From Prunella strophiata (taxonomy: Eukaryota > Chordata > Aves > Passeriformes > Prunellidae), in contig JAZBQD010000034.1 in NCBI GenBank assembly GCA_036583965.1, positions 8,506,540-8,570,539 on the forward strand: a stretch of 64,000 nt of DNA, given 5' to 3'. Shown one piece after another: positions 44,901 through 56,900 of the stretch (positions within the stretch are counted from its first letter, which is position 1; each line of letters opens with the position of its first letter). A program made the translations under genes and the position numbers. The notes under the pieces were generated by a model. That model made no database searches and had not been told where the DNA came from. It saw nothing but the letters and a program-made list of their open reading frames with translations.

Positions 44901-47900
44901 TGTTGCTCCTCTGCATTCTTAAGTACTTCAGATTTGTGAATTACTCTTGTGCTATAGTAAATCCTACACAAATCTTTTGTTGAATTGTTTAACTTAAGCT
45001 ACAGATTAAATACTGTTAAGTTTTAAGTGCTGTTAAACTTTTAGGCTTAAACTGTTGTTTGAGATCAGAGCTAAGTTTAGTAAGGGGGTCCACTCTGAAC
45101 CTTGTGACTCCATGGGAGGATCTCCCTTATTCTTTTTTATCCTTTTATCCTTTTCCATCCCCAGTCTTCACACAGGTAATTTTTGGTTGATTTCAATTTT
45201 AGATTAATTGATTTTAGATTTTAGTTTGCTTTTTCTCTGTGCTTTAACCCTCTAGAAAGTAGTAGAGTGAACCTTACCAATAAACTTTGTCATGCTTTCA
45301 CTTTTATATTACACCTGCTTTTGGCAACACCTTTGCCAGTGGTTCTTTAAGTGACCCAAAACACTCAGCCATGAGAGTTGTGTGTAACAATTCACAGCCT
45401 CACTCCTGGGGTGGTTCTATTCCCAGAATACAGCTGACTTTCAAAAACACAAATGGTTTTCTTGCCTTTCACATGGAAAGCTAAGGACAAGAGTAGCTCA
45501 ACACAGTTGTGAAGCCCTTTGGAAATACAAGATTTCACTATTGCTCAGCTGCTGCCTCTCCCTAATCCTCCCTCTGGCATATTCTGCTTTCTACTACATA
45601 CACAACATGCAGAACAAGCCAAGTCTCTATTCTCGTTGGAGCTGTGCACTAATAGAAGCAGCTGCCTGCCCAACTGCCTGCTTTGATCAGGCCACTGCAA
45701 TGGCAGAGGAGTTCTGGGTTTGAAACATCAAGCACATCTTTAAACACTCGCTCGCACCTTACTCACAGCAACTGAGGCACATGGGCAGCCTTACAAAACC
45801 AAACTGCAGATGTCAGAGCACAAACTTGCCTCTCCCCAGGCAGCTGCTGGAGGCTCCACTGGTGGGTAGAACTTTGGCAAGTCCCAGGCGACCTCGTTCA
45901 TGAACCACTTGAAGCTTTTGCAGTTGAGGTTGTTGCGGAGCTCCTTCTGGGCGGCCACGTCGCCCGCGGAGAGGTGCCGGTACTCGGGTCTGCGCTGGTA
46001 AATGTACTCTGCATATTCATCCATCCACACCTCAGCCACCCTCTTCAGGTTCTGTGGGGGAGAGCAAGAGAGGAAACCACCTGAGAGTGCTGCACAAGCC
46101 ACCATTAGTATTCAGAGCAGCTTGCATGTTTTTGCTCAGAAAGGATTTTCATTCACATCCACTCTTTCTCTCCAGCTTCAGGACAAAGATTATTTTTATT
46201 ACTCTGTAGTTCCAAGGGACTTTTAGAAAGATATTTTCAGTTGAGGTCAAAACAGAATCCTGGCACTTGGCCATTATATCTAGTTCCTTGTGGCTAAGAA
46301 AAACAACATTAATCAAAAGTTGTTTTTTTTCCCTTTTTTTTCTGTAAGGAAACTAGTCAGAGCATGATGCTGGTAAATACCACAGGACATTCAAAGGTCT
46401 CTGACAAAAAGCTGCTTTCTTAAATCCTTCTTATTGCATCTTTTATATCCATCTAGGAATGGGATTTGAAGTACTCCCTTCTGAAAAGCTCTAGTTCACA
46501 ATACTCTTTCTTAGCACTATTTTTCCATTTTCTTGGGTAAAACTCTGAGATACCTCAGGAATACAGAGCTTTCAGGCAACGACCCTTCAGAACAGAAGCA
46601 AAGGGTTTTACCTTGTGGCAGCAGCACATTTCATGTATTACTGTAAAGCTTAATCCCCTGTGCACATCCAAGACAGCAACAAACACCACCCACTCAAGAC
46701 AACCTGCTTGTCACAGCACCCTTGAGAGTGCTGGACCTTGGGCTGTTCTCTGGCAACATCAGGCACACTCTTGGTGCCCCTTGGTAATGTGCCATGTGCA
46801 GTTGTGACTCCTCACCTGAAGCTGCTCAGTCCAGCAGTGATCATTTACTACCAAAAAAGTTAGGAAGCTCAGAGTGAGCAGTGTGCTGATCCTGCCCCAA
46901 ATGCAACCTGCACACAACAGGAGCAGGTGTTTACCTCAAGGTGTCTGTTAAGATGCCAAGAAACAGCCTTTCCTACCTCTCCACTGTCTCCTTCCAGCAC
47001 TGTGGGAGTACACAAGAGCCAAATACTAAATCAAAAGAAATACAGCTCCCTCCTGAAGAGATGGCACAGACAGGAGAGTGCTCTGTCGTTCTGACAGGTC
47101 ATTGCTGGGCTGAGGAATAAATCCAAATCTATAACTGGGGTGATGCCAATAAAGCATTGTAACACTGTGCAAGCCTTAAGATTTCAGAACAGCAGGGCAC
47201 CTCTCTGAGGTTTTTAGTTTTGCAGCCTTCCTGCTCCTAGGATGTTTTTCTCCCACCAGAGGGCAATGCAATCCCTCCTCAATTTGAAAATTAGCTAGAG
47301 AAAGCCAGTGCAGGATAGACGAAAGCTCTCTCTTCTTTGGGCTACACTAGATTAAGAAATAAGATGGCACAGAACATTCCATTGTGGAAAATTACAGCTT
47401 GCCCATTCAGTGGTCTGTGATGCTTGAAGTTGAGAGGTCTTTCAATCACCAAAACCAATCACCACACTGAAGCCTGCTGCTCTTAGAGAGCACAGCTATA
47501 AAATGACTGAAGTTATTATACAAATAAAGCCATATCTTGTTTTATAGCCAGTGCCTGATCACAGAGTCCCTGCCCAGCACCCAGCATGTCTGGAGCATGG
47601 CAGCTGTTCACACACACATCTGCAGCTCCCTGGGCTCTCTTCCCTTTGTGCTACACTTCCACCCCTACAAAACTGCTCAGCTTGCACTGTACAAGTGCAA
47701 ATTACAGACAAAATCCCCTCCATTTGCCTCCCACTGTGGGGTGAGAGTAGACAACAGCATGGTCACATTGCAGTCAGACTCCTGCTGTGGGGAATGCCAC
47801 TGCCACTTACTCTTGCCAGGCTGACTCCTGTGGGAACCTTGTATGGAACATATTTCCTGTAGATATGACCAACTCTAGAGCAAGGGATGTCCTCCATGCG

Positions 47901-50900
47901 ACCTCCACACATCCATACCTGTGGAACAGCAGAGAAACACATTCAATCTTGGCTTTATAGAGGAAAATAAAAAAGAAAATACTTCCAAGTAATAAAAAAA
48001 CTTAACCCAGATTTTTACATTAAAGTACACTCTTCCCAAGTCCCCTCCCCTCCCTGCCTTAGTCCCAAATCCTTTAACAACCCGCTTAGAGCCATTCAGC
48101 AAGCTTTGATTTAGCAAAAGTGCTCTCAAGCCTTCTGTACAGAAAAGAACAGGGAAAAAAATCCAAGCAATGAGAAAACAGCACACACCTCACTTTAAAC
48201 TGATATATGTTATTACAGCAATAGTAACCACAATAGTTAAACTGGGCTGCCATAAAAAACCCTGGGTGCAGGTTGTGTAACGAGGCTGTAAAAGGGAGGC
48301 CATCTCCCTAGTACAGGTGGTCATGTGTTATGCAAAAGGCTCCAGGGAATTCATGAGCCTGTTCAAGTGCCAGAAATCAGAAGAAACTGCTACTTTTCCC
48401 CGTGGTTATCACTGCTCTTTTATGGTTTCATTGCTGACATTCATTCATTGCTTTTGCAGACTTACAATTAAGTGGAAATCTCTGCCTGGTGAACACATAA
48501 ATAGCTTTAAAAAAGCCCTCAGGAAGTCACACTGCTAAGTTGGAGATGACTACCTTGATGCTTGGGTAATGTGTAGAGCAGGCCCAAATGCTTCCTTCCC
48601 CATCTGGGAAGATTTCACTTTGCACCAGCACTCTGCAACAACTTTCTTTTAGTCTTTATTTATAGCATGGATGCAGTAATTTCGTCCAAGTGAAACAAAA
48701 GGAGATGTTTCTAAACCAGCCAATCTACCTCATTAGATTTAAGAAATATTTCTATGTTTCTCAGAAATATCCAATCAATACTTAAAGAGAAAGTATCCTT
48801 TAGAATGCCAAAGAAATGACTTTCTGAATTCCTGAAGGGAGGCACTGCCTTTGCCCTTCCCTTTGTCCCCAGATCCCATGGGAGTGCCCCAAAGGCCATG
48901 GATTTTGGGCAGGTTGGTGCAGTGCTCTTGGTTTCCCTGTTCACTGGGGCTAATTTGAGCCACCACAGTTCACTGTACAATGAGCTTAGTCAACAGCTTC
49001 ACACATAGCAGGCAATTCCATTAATATTCTACAGTGACAATATTAAATACTTAGCTGGGAAGAGAAATATTTGGCCAAGGCTGCTGCATAATTATTAGCT
49101 GTGACACTAAAGTCCTCTGGAGTTTCAGCTCTGTCTGCTGGCCCTAATAATTACAGTCATTTGCTGACTGTGTATAACCTAATGGAGGTTGGTTGCTCTC
49201 AGTTAGAGAAATATTTTTCAAAGGCAACTTCTAAAGTTCAAGGTACTTAATTACATGTCATTATGGTGAGAGAGACAAGAAGAAAGTTGACAAACACTCC
49301 AACAGAATTTCATTCCTTTTGTCCCTGCTGTGTCCTGAGAGGCTGGTGCAGAAGAGATGAAAAAGAAACTAGCACTCAGCTCCTGTGAAGTTTCTTATGG
49401 AATTAGAAATCCTTTTTATTCTGCAGTGACTGTGCTTTTGGCTGCAGAGGGCCAGAGCATGATTTCACTGCTGGGAAATTAACAGGCTGAGAAAACAAGA
49501 ATTTGGACATGGTTTGTGTTTCTAGGACAGAAATGGTTTGTGCAAGGCTGTAAGATCTGCAGCAGACCTGGGAACCATAAAAACCTTCAGGAGCAGCAGC
49601 AGAAGCCCAGAGCTCAGTTGCACAGACACACACACACACTCCTCAACCTGCACTACCCTGCAGCAAGAAGCCTGAGGGGTTCACAGCAGCTGCATTTTGG
49701 TGTAACACAAGCCTGGCTGCAAACACCAGCCTCTTTTCCTTGCTGCCTGCCCACAGGATGCCTCACCTGCCCCATCTCTGAGGAAAGGCTTTCAGCCAGG
49801 CCACCACAAATCCCCCTCTCTGGAACATGATGTCCCTGTGTAAGCTGAGCAGCAGAGCCCTGCAGTCAGTGCAGCTGGAGAGGAGAGCTGTCCTTGAGCT
49901 GCAGAGCTGGAGAGGAGTGGGAAGCTGGACAGAACTGATGGGCCAGGAGCTCCAAGCTGGTACAAGACTCCAGGCATAGATGACATCACATGAACACATG
50001 CAATGCAATCAGAAAAGCTACTTAACTGAGTTGCTTAATAAATAAAACCTAACATCAATTTGACTTGCTCTTTTCTTGCTCATGCTTTTAAATATTTACT
50101 TGCAAACGATGCTGCAGTGGAAAGCTTCCTAATCCCTACCAGCAGAGCTCAGTGACCCTTTCAAGGTACTTTGCCACCTCTGTGCCTTTTTAACGTTGCC
50201 TCACACTGCAAGTGACAGTATGGCACCCGCAGTACAAATCTAATTTTAAAGGCATGCTTTCCATTCATTCGTTGCTGCTTTGATTTATTTTATTAGTGAG
50301 CTGCTTTGTGTGGTGACAGAACTCATTACAACCTCCATAAAGACAATTACCAGTCCTTATCTATACAACTGGAAGAAAGGGGAGAGGGAAAGAGCGTGAT
50401 ATGCATTGGTAAAACACAGCTAACAAAAGCATTAGAAAGCCAGAGCTAAAGGTCAGAGAATCACATCCAGGGGTCTGTCAAAGAGTAAATGCAAGAGAAG
50501 CAAACCCAAAATAGCTGTGTGCTAGCTGAGGGAATGCTTCCACTCAGTTACTGATATTTGGTTGTTTTTAAACAAGAGTACAGTTCCCAGGCATGACACA
50601 CCAGAACATAGACTGCCAAAAATACTGCACTGTCAGACAGCTGAAATGGTGCTGGGCTGTGGGGCAGCACCTCCTGCCTTCCCCACAGCACTGACTGTCA
50701 CTTACTGCCTTCTCCTTTGGCCACAGAGCCAGTTTCTTCGAGGTGTTTTACACATTGTGCCTCACTCCTCAGCTGACATGACAGAAAACGTCAGAGCCTG
50801 AACTTGCACCTGATTTCAAACAGCCATTTATGCTGTAAGAACAGGAATTAAAGCTGGTCAGGCAGACAGTGCTTCTTACAATAATCTAATCAGATCTCAT

Positions 50901-53900
50901 CAAGAAAGAACAGGAAATTTCTCTTCTTCCTCAGGCACAATTTTGCCAAACTTCATTTTGGGCTTGGAATCCAGCAGCTGACAGATCTGCTAGAATTAAG
51001 AGAAAACCTGGCCACACTGAGGTCAACGGGCACACTGAGCAGATTAAGCTAAGGCCACAATCTCACCCTAATAATAAAAACTACACAAGGGAAATAAACT
51101 AGCACTGGTGATATTGCTTCCATCTTCCCAGCAGCCTGGAGAGCTGTAACTCCATATTCATAAAGCGACTCCAGAGCCTTTGATTCAGTCAGTATGCTGT
51201 GAAAGATAATATGCCACCTATTCTCTACATGGGAATGTTATGCTGATCCAATTCCCTTTCTGCAATTTCAGAAAACAATGTCAGGTAAGACAGCTGAACC
51301 TCTCCTCTCAAACACACAATACAATGCTGCAGTTGGTGTGTGAACACAAATTATCTGGGTATACAAGGTTTATGGTTTCCAAAGACTGCACCATGATGAG
51401 CCAATGCTTCCCAAGAGAGGGAAAAAACACAAAGGATAGTTAAGCCTTGAAAATAAAGCTGCTTCTGCAAGAGACAACAGAAATGAAGACCATGGGATGG
51501 ACCAACAGAGAGCAGCTGGCTGGTTGTGTGAGCACACACTGAAAGGTGGGAAGAAAAGGGCACAGAGGATAAGTCAAGGGGATTCTCTTTATAAAAAAGT
51601 AGGTGAGAGGATGAAAGCAAGGACAGTAACTCAGGAAAATTGTAATCCTCTATACTGGAAGCATCAGCTGCTCCTGCTGCTGGGACCTGGTGCTCTCAGA
51701 GATTAAGGTAGCCTGTGAGGCCCTGGGATCTGTGTGTTTGCACAGCACCTCTCACACACACCAGTAGAGCCCATCCTCACTGTCTGCAGCATTTGAGAGT
51801 AATGACAGCACTTTCTAATAATCACATCTCAGGGAGTGGAGGGGAGCACTTCCCTGCTGCTGCTTGCTGGGAGGCTGCTCAGGAACCTGAACCAAGAAAA
51901 GGGTGCAGAGGCAAAAAATCAAGCTGATGGTCTGAAACTGATCTGTGCATCACTAGATAGGAAAGAAGCCACCCTGTACTGCAGCTGAGAGCCTTAGAAT
52001 TAAGCAGCATGTGCAAGCTAAAAAAAAAACCACACAAAAAAAAGCAGCAGAATGCCCAGCCTGTTCCAGTGTGGGCCAACGTGAGCTGCTGGAAAGTGGA
52101 GTGAGGATGTGCCTGGAATAAGCAGTGCAGGCTCACAGTCAGCACTAACTTCAGCAGCACCAGTAGAAATGCTGTCAGAAGGGATCCCTTGGCAGCTGCA
52201 CCCAAACTGCACACCTGCCAGAGCCCAGTGGCAAAATGGGAATCAGAAACATGCTGCTGGCATGGGGCAAAGGAGAGGCAGGCATTAGACATGTGAGCAG
52301 GAGCTGTGGAGCACTTGGATTTGTTGGAAAACATGTAACATGTTTTATGCTGTGGAAATCAGAAGCAATCCATGTTGATGGTTTGGGAAAAGGATCTAGA
52401 AAAATGCAATGACCTACAATGACCAGAATAAGTGCAACAGCCCTTTTCCTATTGCTGAAGCAAAAATTGAAGACCACAAGTAGTAACCAGCTCTTTTGTC
52501 TCGCTTTTAATTGTTCTTTTCAGGGAAACTGTCCATTTGGCTTGTTTGCACTGAGCCCTTTGCATGTTATAAAGGCTTATGAATCTCCAAATTACAAGGC
52601 AAATGTTTCTAAAACTGGAATGATTTATCACCTAGAGAGGGACATTCTGGATTCTCATTCTTTGCTCTTCAAGTACAGTGTGCAATTAAAGGACTGAGAA
52701 CCGCACCACTGGGATCTGAGATACAAAGTATATTTATATTTATGCCTACACAAGTCAGACATATTCATTTTTTACTCTTCTGTTTCCCCATAACAAAAAA
52801 AAAAATCAGAGACTATGTATTTATGGAAGAGAGGCGTGAAGCAGTTTAGTGAAGATTTATGTAAGCCAAACAGAATAGAAGCCACAAAAATACTGGAAAA
52901 GAGGCAACACAATCTCAAATAAAACTGAGTGTAGCTAAGTGCTGTACAAAGTAGCACTTGCAGAAGGGAAGAGTTTAAATGCTTCACACATACTGCTCCA
53001 AATTAAATGCACTTATGTAAAAAAAACCGAAGCGCTTACATAGGCAGCTGTTAAATGGTGTTTAGAAGAGGAAAGGCCCATTGTAACTTTGGGTAAGGAA
53101 TTGAGTTTTGTTTTCACAATCAGGAAGATAAAAAAAGACCAGGAAAAACTGCAAGAGAGGAGAGGTGAGGAAGTGACTCTAAAAAAAGCAAAGAACCCCA
53201 CATGAATGAAGCCTGCTAAACAGAGGAACCAGGAGGCAGCAGAAAGGAAAGGTGACAAAAACCCCATAAAGACAGCTGTGAATGCTTGTTTACCCTTTTT
53301 CCAAAATGCAAGAACACACCTCAAGGTCAGCACCTGGGAATTCACCTGTAACTACCACTGGAGACTGTGATCTGCTGTGTCTGGGTGACCTGACCAGGAA
53401 CACCCTGACCTGCAGCAGTGCTGGCTCACAGACACTGAGCTGCTCTGGATGCACACAGGGCAAGAGAAGGAAGCAGTGCCTGTTTTCTGCTTAATTATGG
53501 GATGGATAGGTCAGTTCCTTCATTTCTGAACTAGAAACTTCTCTTCTAAGGGATTAGCTAAGATCCACAAAACAACAAATCAGCAGTTAAGGTTAGAAAG
53601 TTCACCTCAATTTTTCTGTCCCTACTACATGCAGTGTTTCCTAATGATGTTTGATGCACGTTTCATACAAAGTGCAAGGCTTCTAGGGTTGATCCACCCT
53701 CTAGCTAAATGTTTTCTGAGGTGTTAAAACACTGATGCTTTCTCTGTTGACTTGCTTGAAAATTTCTGCTCAGATGGAAGCAGAGCCAGCTGATAACAGA
53801 AATATCTATGATTTCCAAAAAGAAAGGCAAGAGGTTCCTAAATAAACTTGTTTATTTCCAGTCTCTCAGCAACAGAGCCCTGTATTTTAAAATAAAGGCA

Positions 53901-56900
53901 AAACCAGCAAAGCAGAGTCCATGAATGGCCAAAAAAAGAATATGCTTAAGGGGAAAAAAAATCCAAACCACAAAAAACCTCCCCCAGAAGCCCTGTACTC
54001 CTGGTGAGGCTCGAGAAGGCCAGAGCCAATGCAATGGATCACAGGCCAGCAGTACAGGAGAGTACCTGCACCCACAACACCCAGGGACAGGAACAGATTC
54101 TTTGTTAAAGCTGGGCTGTAAATCTGACATGCTTAGAATCTGAATTCCCATGAGATAATAAATAATGTGAAAGCAGGTACCCCACACCTAAAGCCAGAGC
54201 TTTAAATTATTTGACAGTGCACCTTTAACTACAAAATCTCAGTCTGCTTCTAAAGGTAAAAACGTAGCTCTAAGCTCACCAGGAAATGTCATAGTTTCAT
54301 AAATTCTATGAACAAACCTTCTATTCTTGCAATTCCAGCAGAATTATTAAATCTATCAGCCACAGATGAATGTATCAATTTATCTTAATTTCTGAAAATA
54401 CACTGAGCCTCTTTCAGTGAAAACTTCATTTTTTCTGTTGCACAATGAAAGAGAAAAGGGGGTCTTTGCAGAGATTAATTAAAGCAAACTTATCCCTCCA
54501 TAAATTACCATCTCTGGACTGAAATAAAACACAGCATGTTTCAGAGGGGATAAGCAAACAGATGAATGAAGCAGTCTTATTTCCTGCAGATCAAGCAGTG
54601 TGACTGTCTGCTGTGGCACTGGAGACAAAGGGCTTGCCCAGCCACTGTCATCACTCTTGGAAACCAGCATTTTCAGAGAGGAAGAGGCTGAATATGCTGC
54701 CCCTTCTGCAGAGAATGAGTGCCTTACACAATTTCATTACACACAACACAAAGGTGAAATGGCTCTAACCACAATGACACCCCCAGAGAGGGAGCCCTAA
54801 GCCCTCCCTTCCTGCCACTGTTACAGAGGACAAGGGACATCCAAGGTGACTTATGGGTTCTGGTGAGGAAAATGATGGAAGAAAAGGCTGTCCCCAAAAT
54901 CAGTGTCTTTTCTCCCACTGTGTTCTGCCCAGTAGCACATGGGGTGTGTGTATGGCAGTGTGGCTTGCTGAGGATTGATATCTGAACTGCACAGAGGCAT
55001 GGAGATTCAGGAATCTGTTCTGACTTGCCAGGGGAGATGGGCAGAATTTTAGCTGCTGAAGCCAAACTTGCACTACACCCCTGCTATCCTCTAGCCTCAT
55101 GCTAAGGTCAGCTAGCTTAGATCAGTGGCATCCAGACACCTGTGAAATCAAATATTCAACCTCTGAAAGAAACCTCAAACAGAGTTTAATGCAGACATCT
55201 TTACTCAGTTTGGTCCAGGCTGTGGGAAGGATTCCCCCTACTGAAGAGAAGACTGGGCCTTCAGGGGTTTGGGACATTGGGGTGGGTTTCCCAAACTGGA
55301 TTTCAGAGTGCCACATTCCAACCTAACACAGGTACCAGCAGTCTTGGTGGGTTACAGTGACTTGTTACTCTTTGTATGCATTTTTGGTCAGCTGGCTAAC
55401 TCTAAAAGCCCTCCACTGAACAGCTCAGTCAATCAGTTAGTGGCACAATTGTCCCCAGGCCAGGCAGATGATGATCCAAAGTCACTGCCAGTAATGACTC
55501 CAGTTGTTGAAAATTTCTTCCTGGGTAAGTAATAGCTTGAGTTCCTCACAGCCAGGGGTCAGCTGTCTGACTACAGACAAAGTTGTTCTCTCTGAGAACT
55601 CAAGCTGAGGACTGAGGTCCTCCTGGAACTGGAATCCTCCCTCCCTCAAGGATAAGAGTACTTCATCATCATGCCAGGGTGAGCTCTAAGCAGCCCCAGA
55701 GGCAGAGAGCTCCACACCAGCTGACTTACCCTTGGGAAGAGTGCATGCATGGGAGCTGTGACCACAGAACAGGGACACCCCAGCTAATCCTGCTCCAAAA
55801 CTCACCCTCACAAGTCACTGCTCACATCACTGCTGATTCTTCTGTGCACTATCTTACTACTCCCAGCTTTTCCACCTTTAGTCACACACAAAAGTAAGGA
55901 CAAGACAGATCATTCACATTCTGCGCCTCAGAACAAATTCTTACTTTTCAAAACAAAAGTAATTTCCAGAGAACATGGCTCACCTTAAAGGATATTTCAT
56001 ACTGCTCTCCTCCCCATATCTCCAGACCTGCATCATACCCTCCCAGCTCCCAGAACCACTTTCTATCGACTGCAAACAGTCCTCCAGCCATTACAGGAGA
56101 CCTTAAGGAAAAACCAGACTCCATATTACAAACACATTCAAAGACACAGATCTCTAGCTAAACATTTAAAAAACAAAGCAAGATTTGACAAACATTCTTT
56201 TCACTACCCAGTGTTCCCAGTGTCTTTACAGCTCCATCAGCACAACAAACAGTTGTTTTGGTGTTATCTACTGATTTGCCTCTTGCAAATGAGGAGGACC
56301 ACACCAGGCTCCCTTCAGAACCTGCTAATGTCTCTCCTCCAAGCAGGCAGGGAGTTGATCATTAAGTGACAGGACACCACCACAGCCCAAGGGATCTGTA
56401 TATTCCCCATATAGTGCTCTGCTTCTGTTGTAGGATTGAGTCTTCGAGTTTGACCTCAAAAAGTGTTTTATTGGTTTGGTTTTTTTTTAAACACTGCAGA
56501 ATATAAAGGACAGCAGAACTGTCTCAATGTTGGCAAGCACAGCAACAGCAGAGCACAACTTGATCACAGATTTACTTCTGCAGTGCACTGTAATAATCAA
56601 AATTGCTGTAATTATTCTGCTAAGTTTTCTTCTTCCCCCACCTGGGAGTGACACATAACCCACCATTGATTTGTTGTTTTTGGCAGAGCATTAGGGATAC
56701 TAAGTTATGTTTGAAAGATCTCAGTAATAAATGACCGCATTAATTGTTACACATCAGAGTTTTCAATGAAATGTTAACTTCTGCAGGAATTAACGTGGCA
56801 AAAAACAGCAATGAAAAGGAAAGTGTTCACAGCTACTATACAATGCATTTCTTTTAAACCAGCAAAGCAAACAGCTGCCAAAAAAGCAAGTAGCTTAACA

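Larger units (their letters stand above)
47919..55983 (-). other. GALNT10: GALNT10 large intron (about 8.1 kb)
   Basis: The largest complete intron in the window. The acceptor and donor are canonical. AT-rich motif islands occur at 49015-49290 and 50040-50400. No coding sequence is supported. Confidence 0.8.

Noticed and set aside
45822..45830. Use of the GT four bases downstream as the GALNT10 donor, compensating the frameshift
   Set aside because: Four extra bases plus the 118-nt exon do not restore the frame, and the GC donor has a far better consensus.
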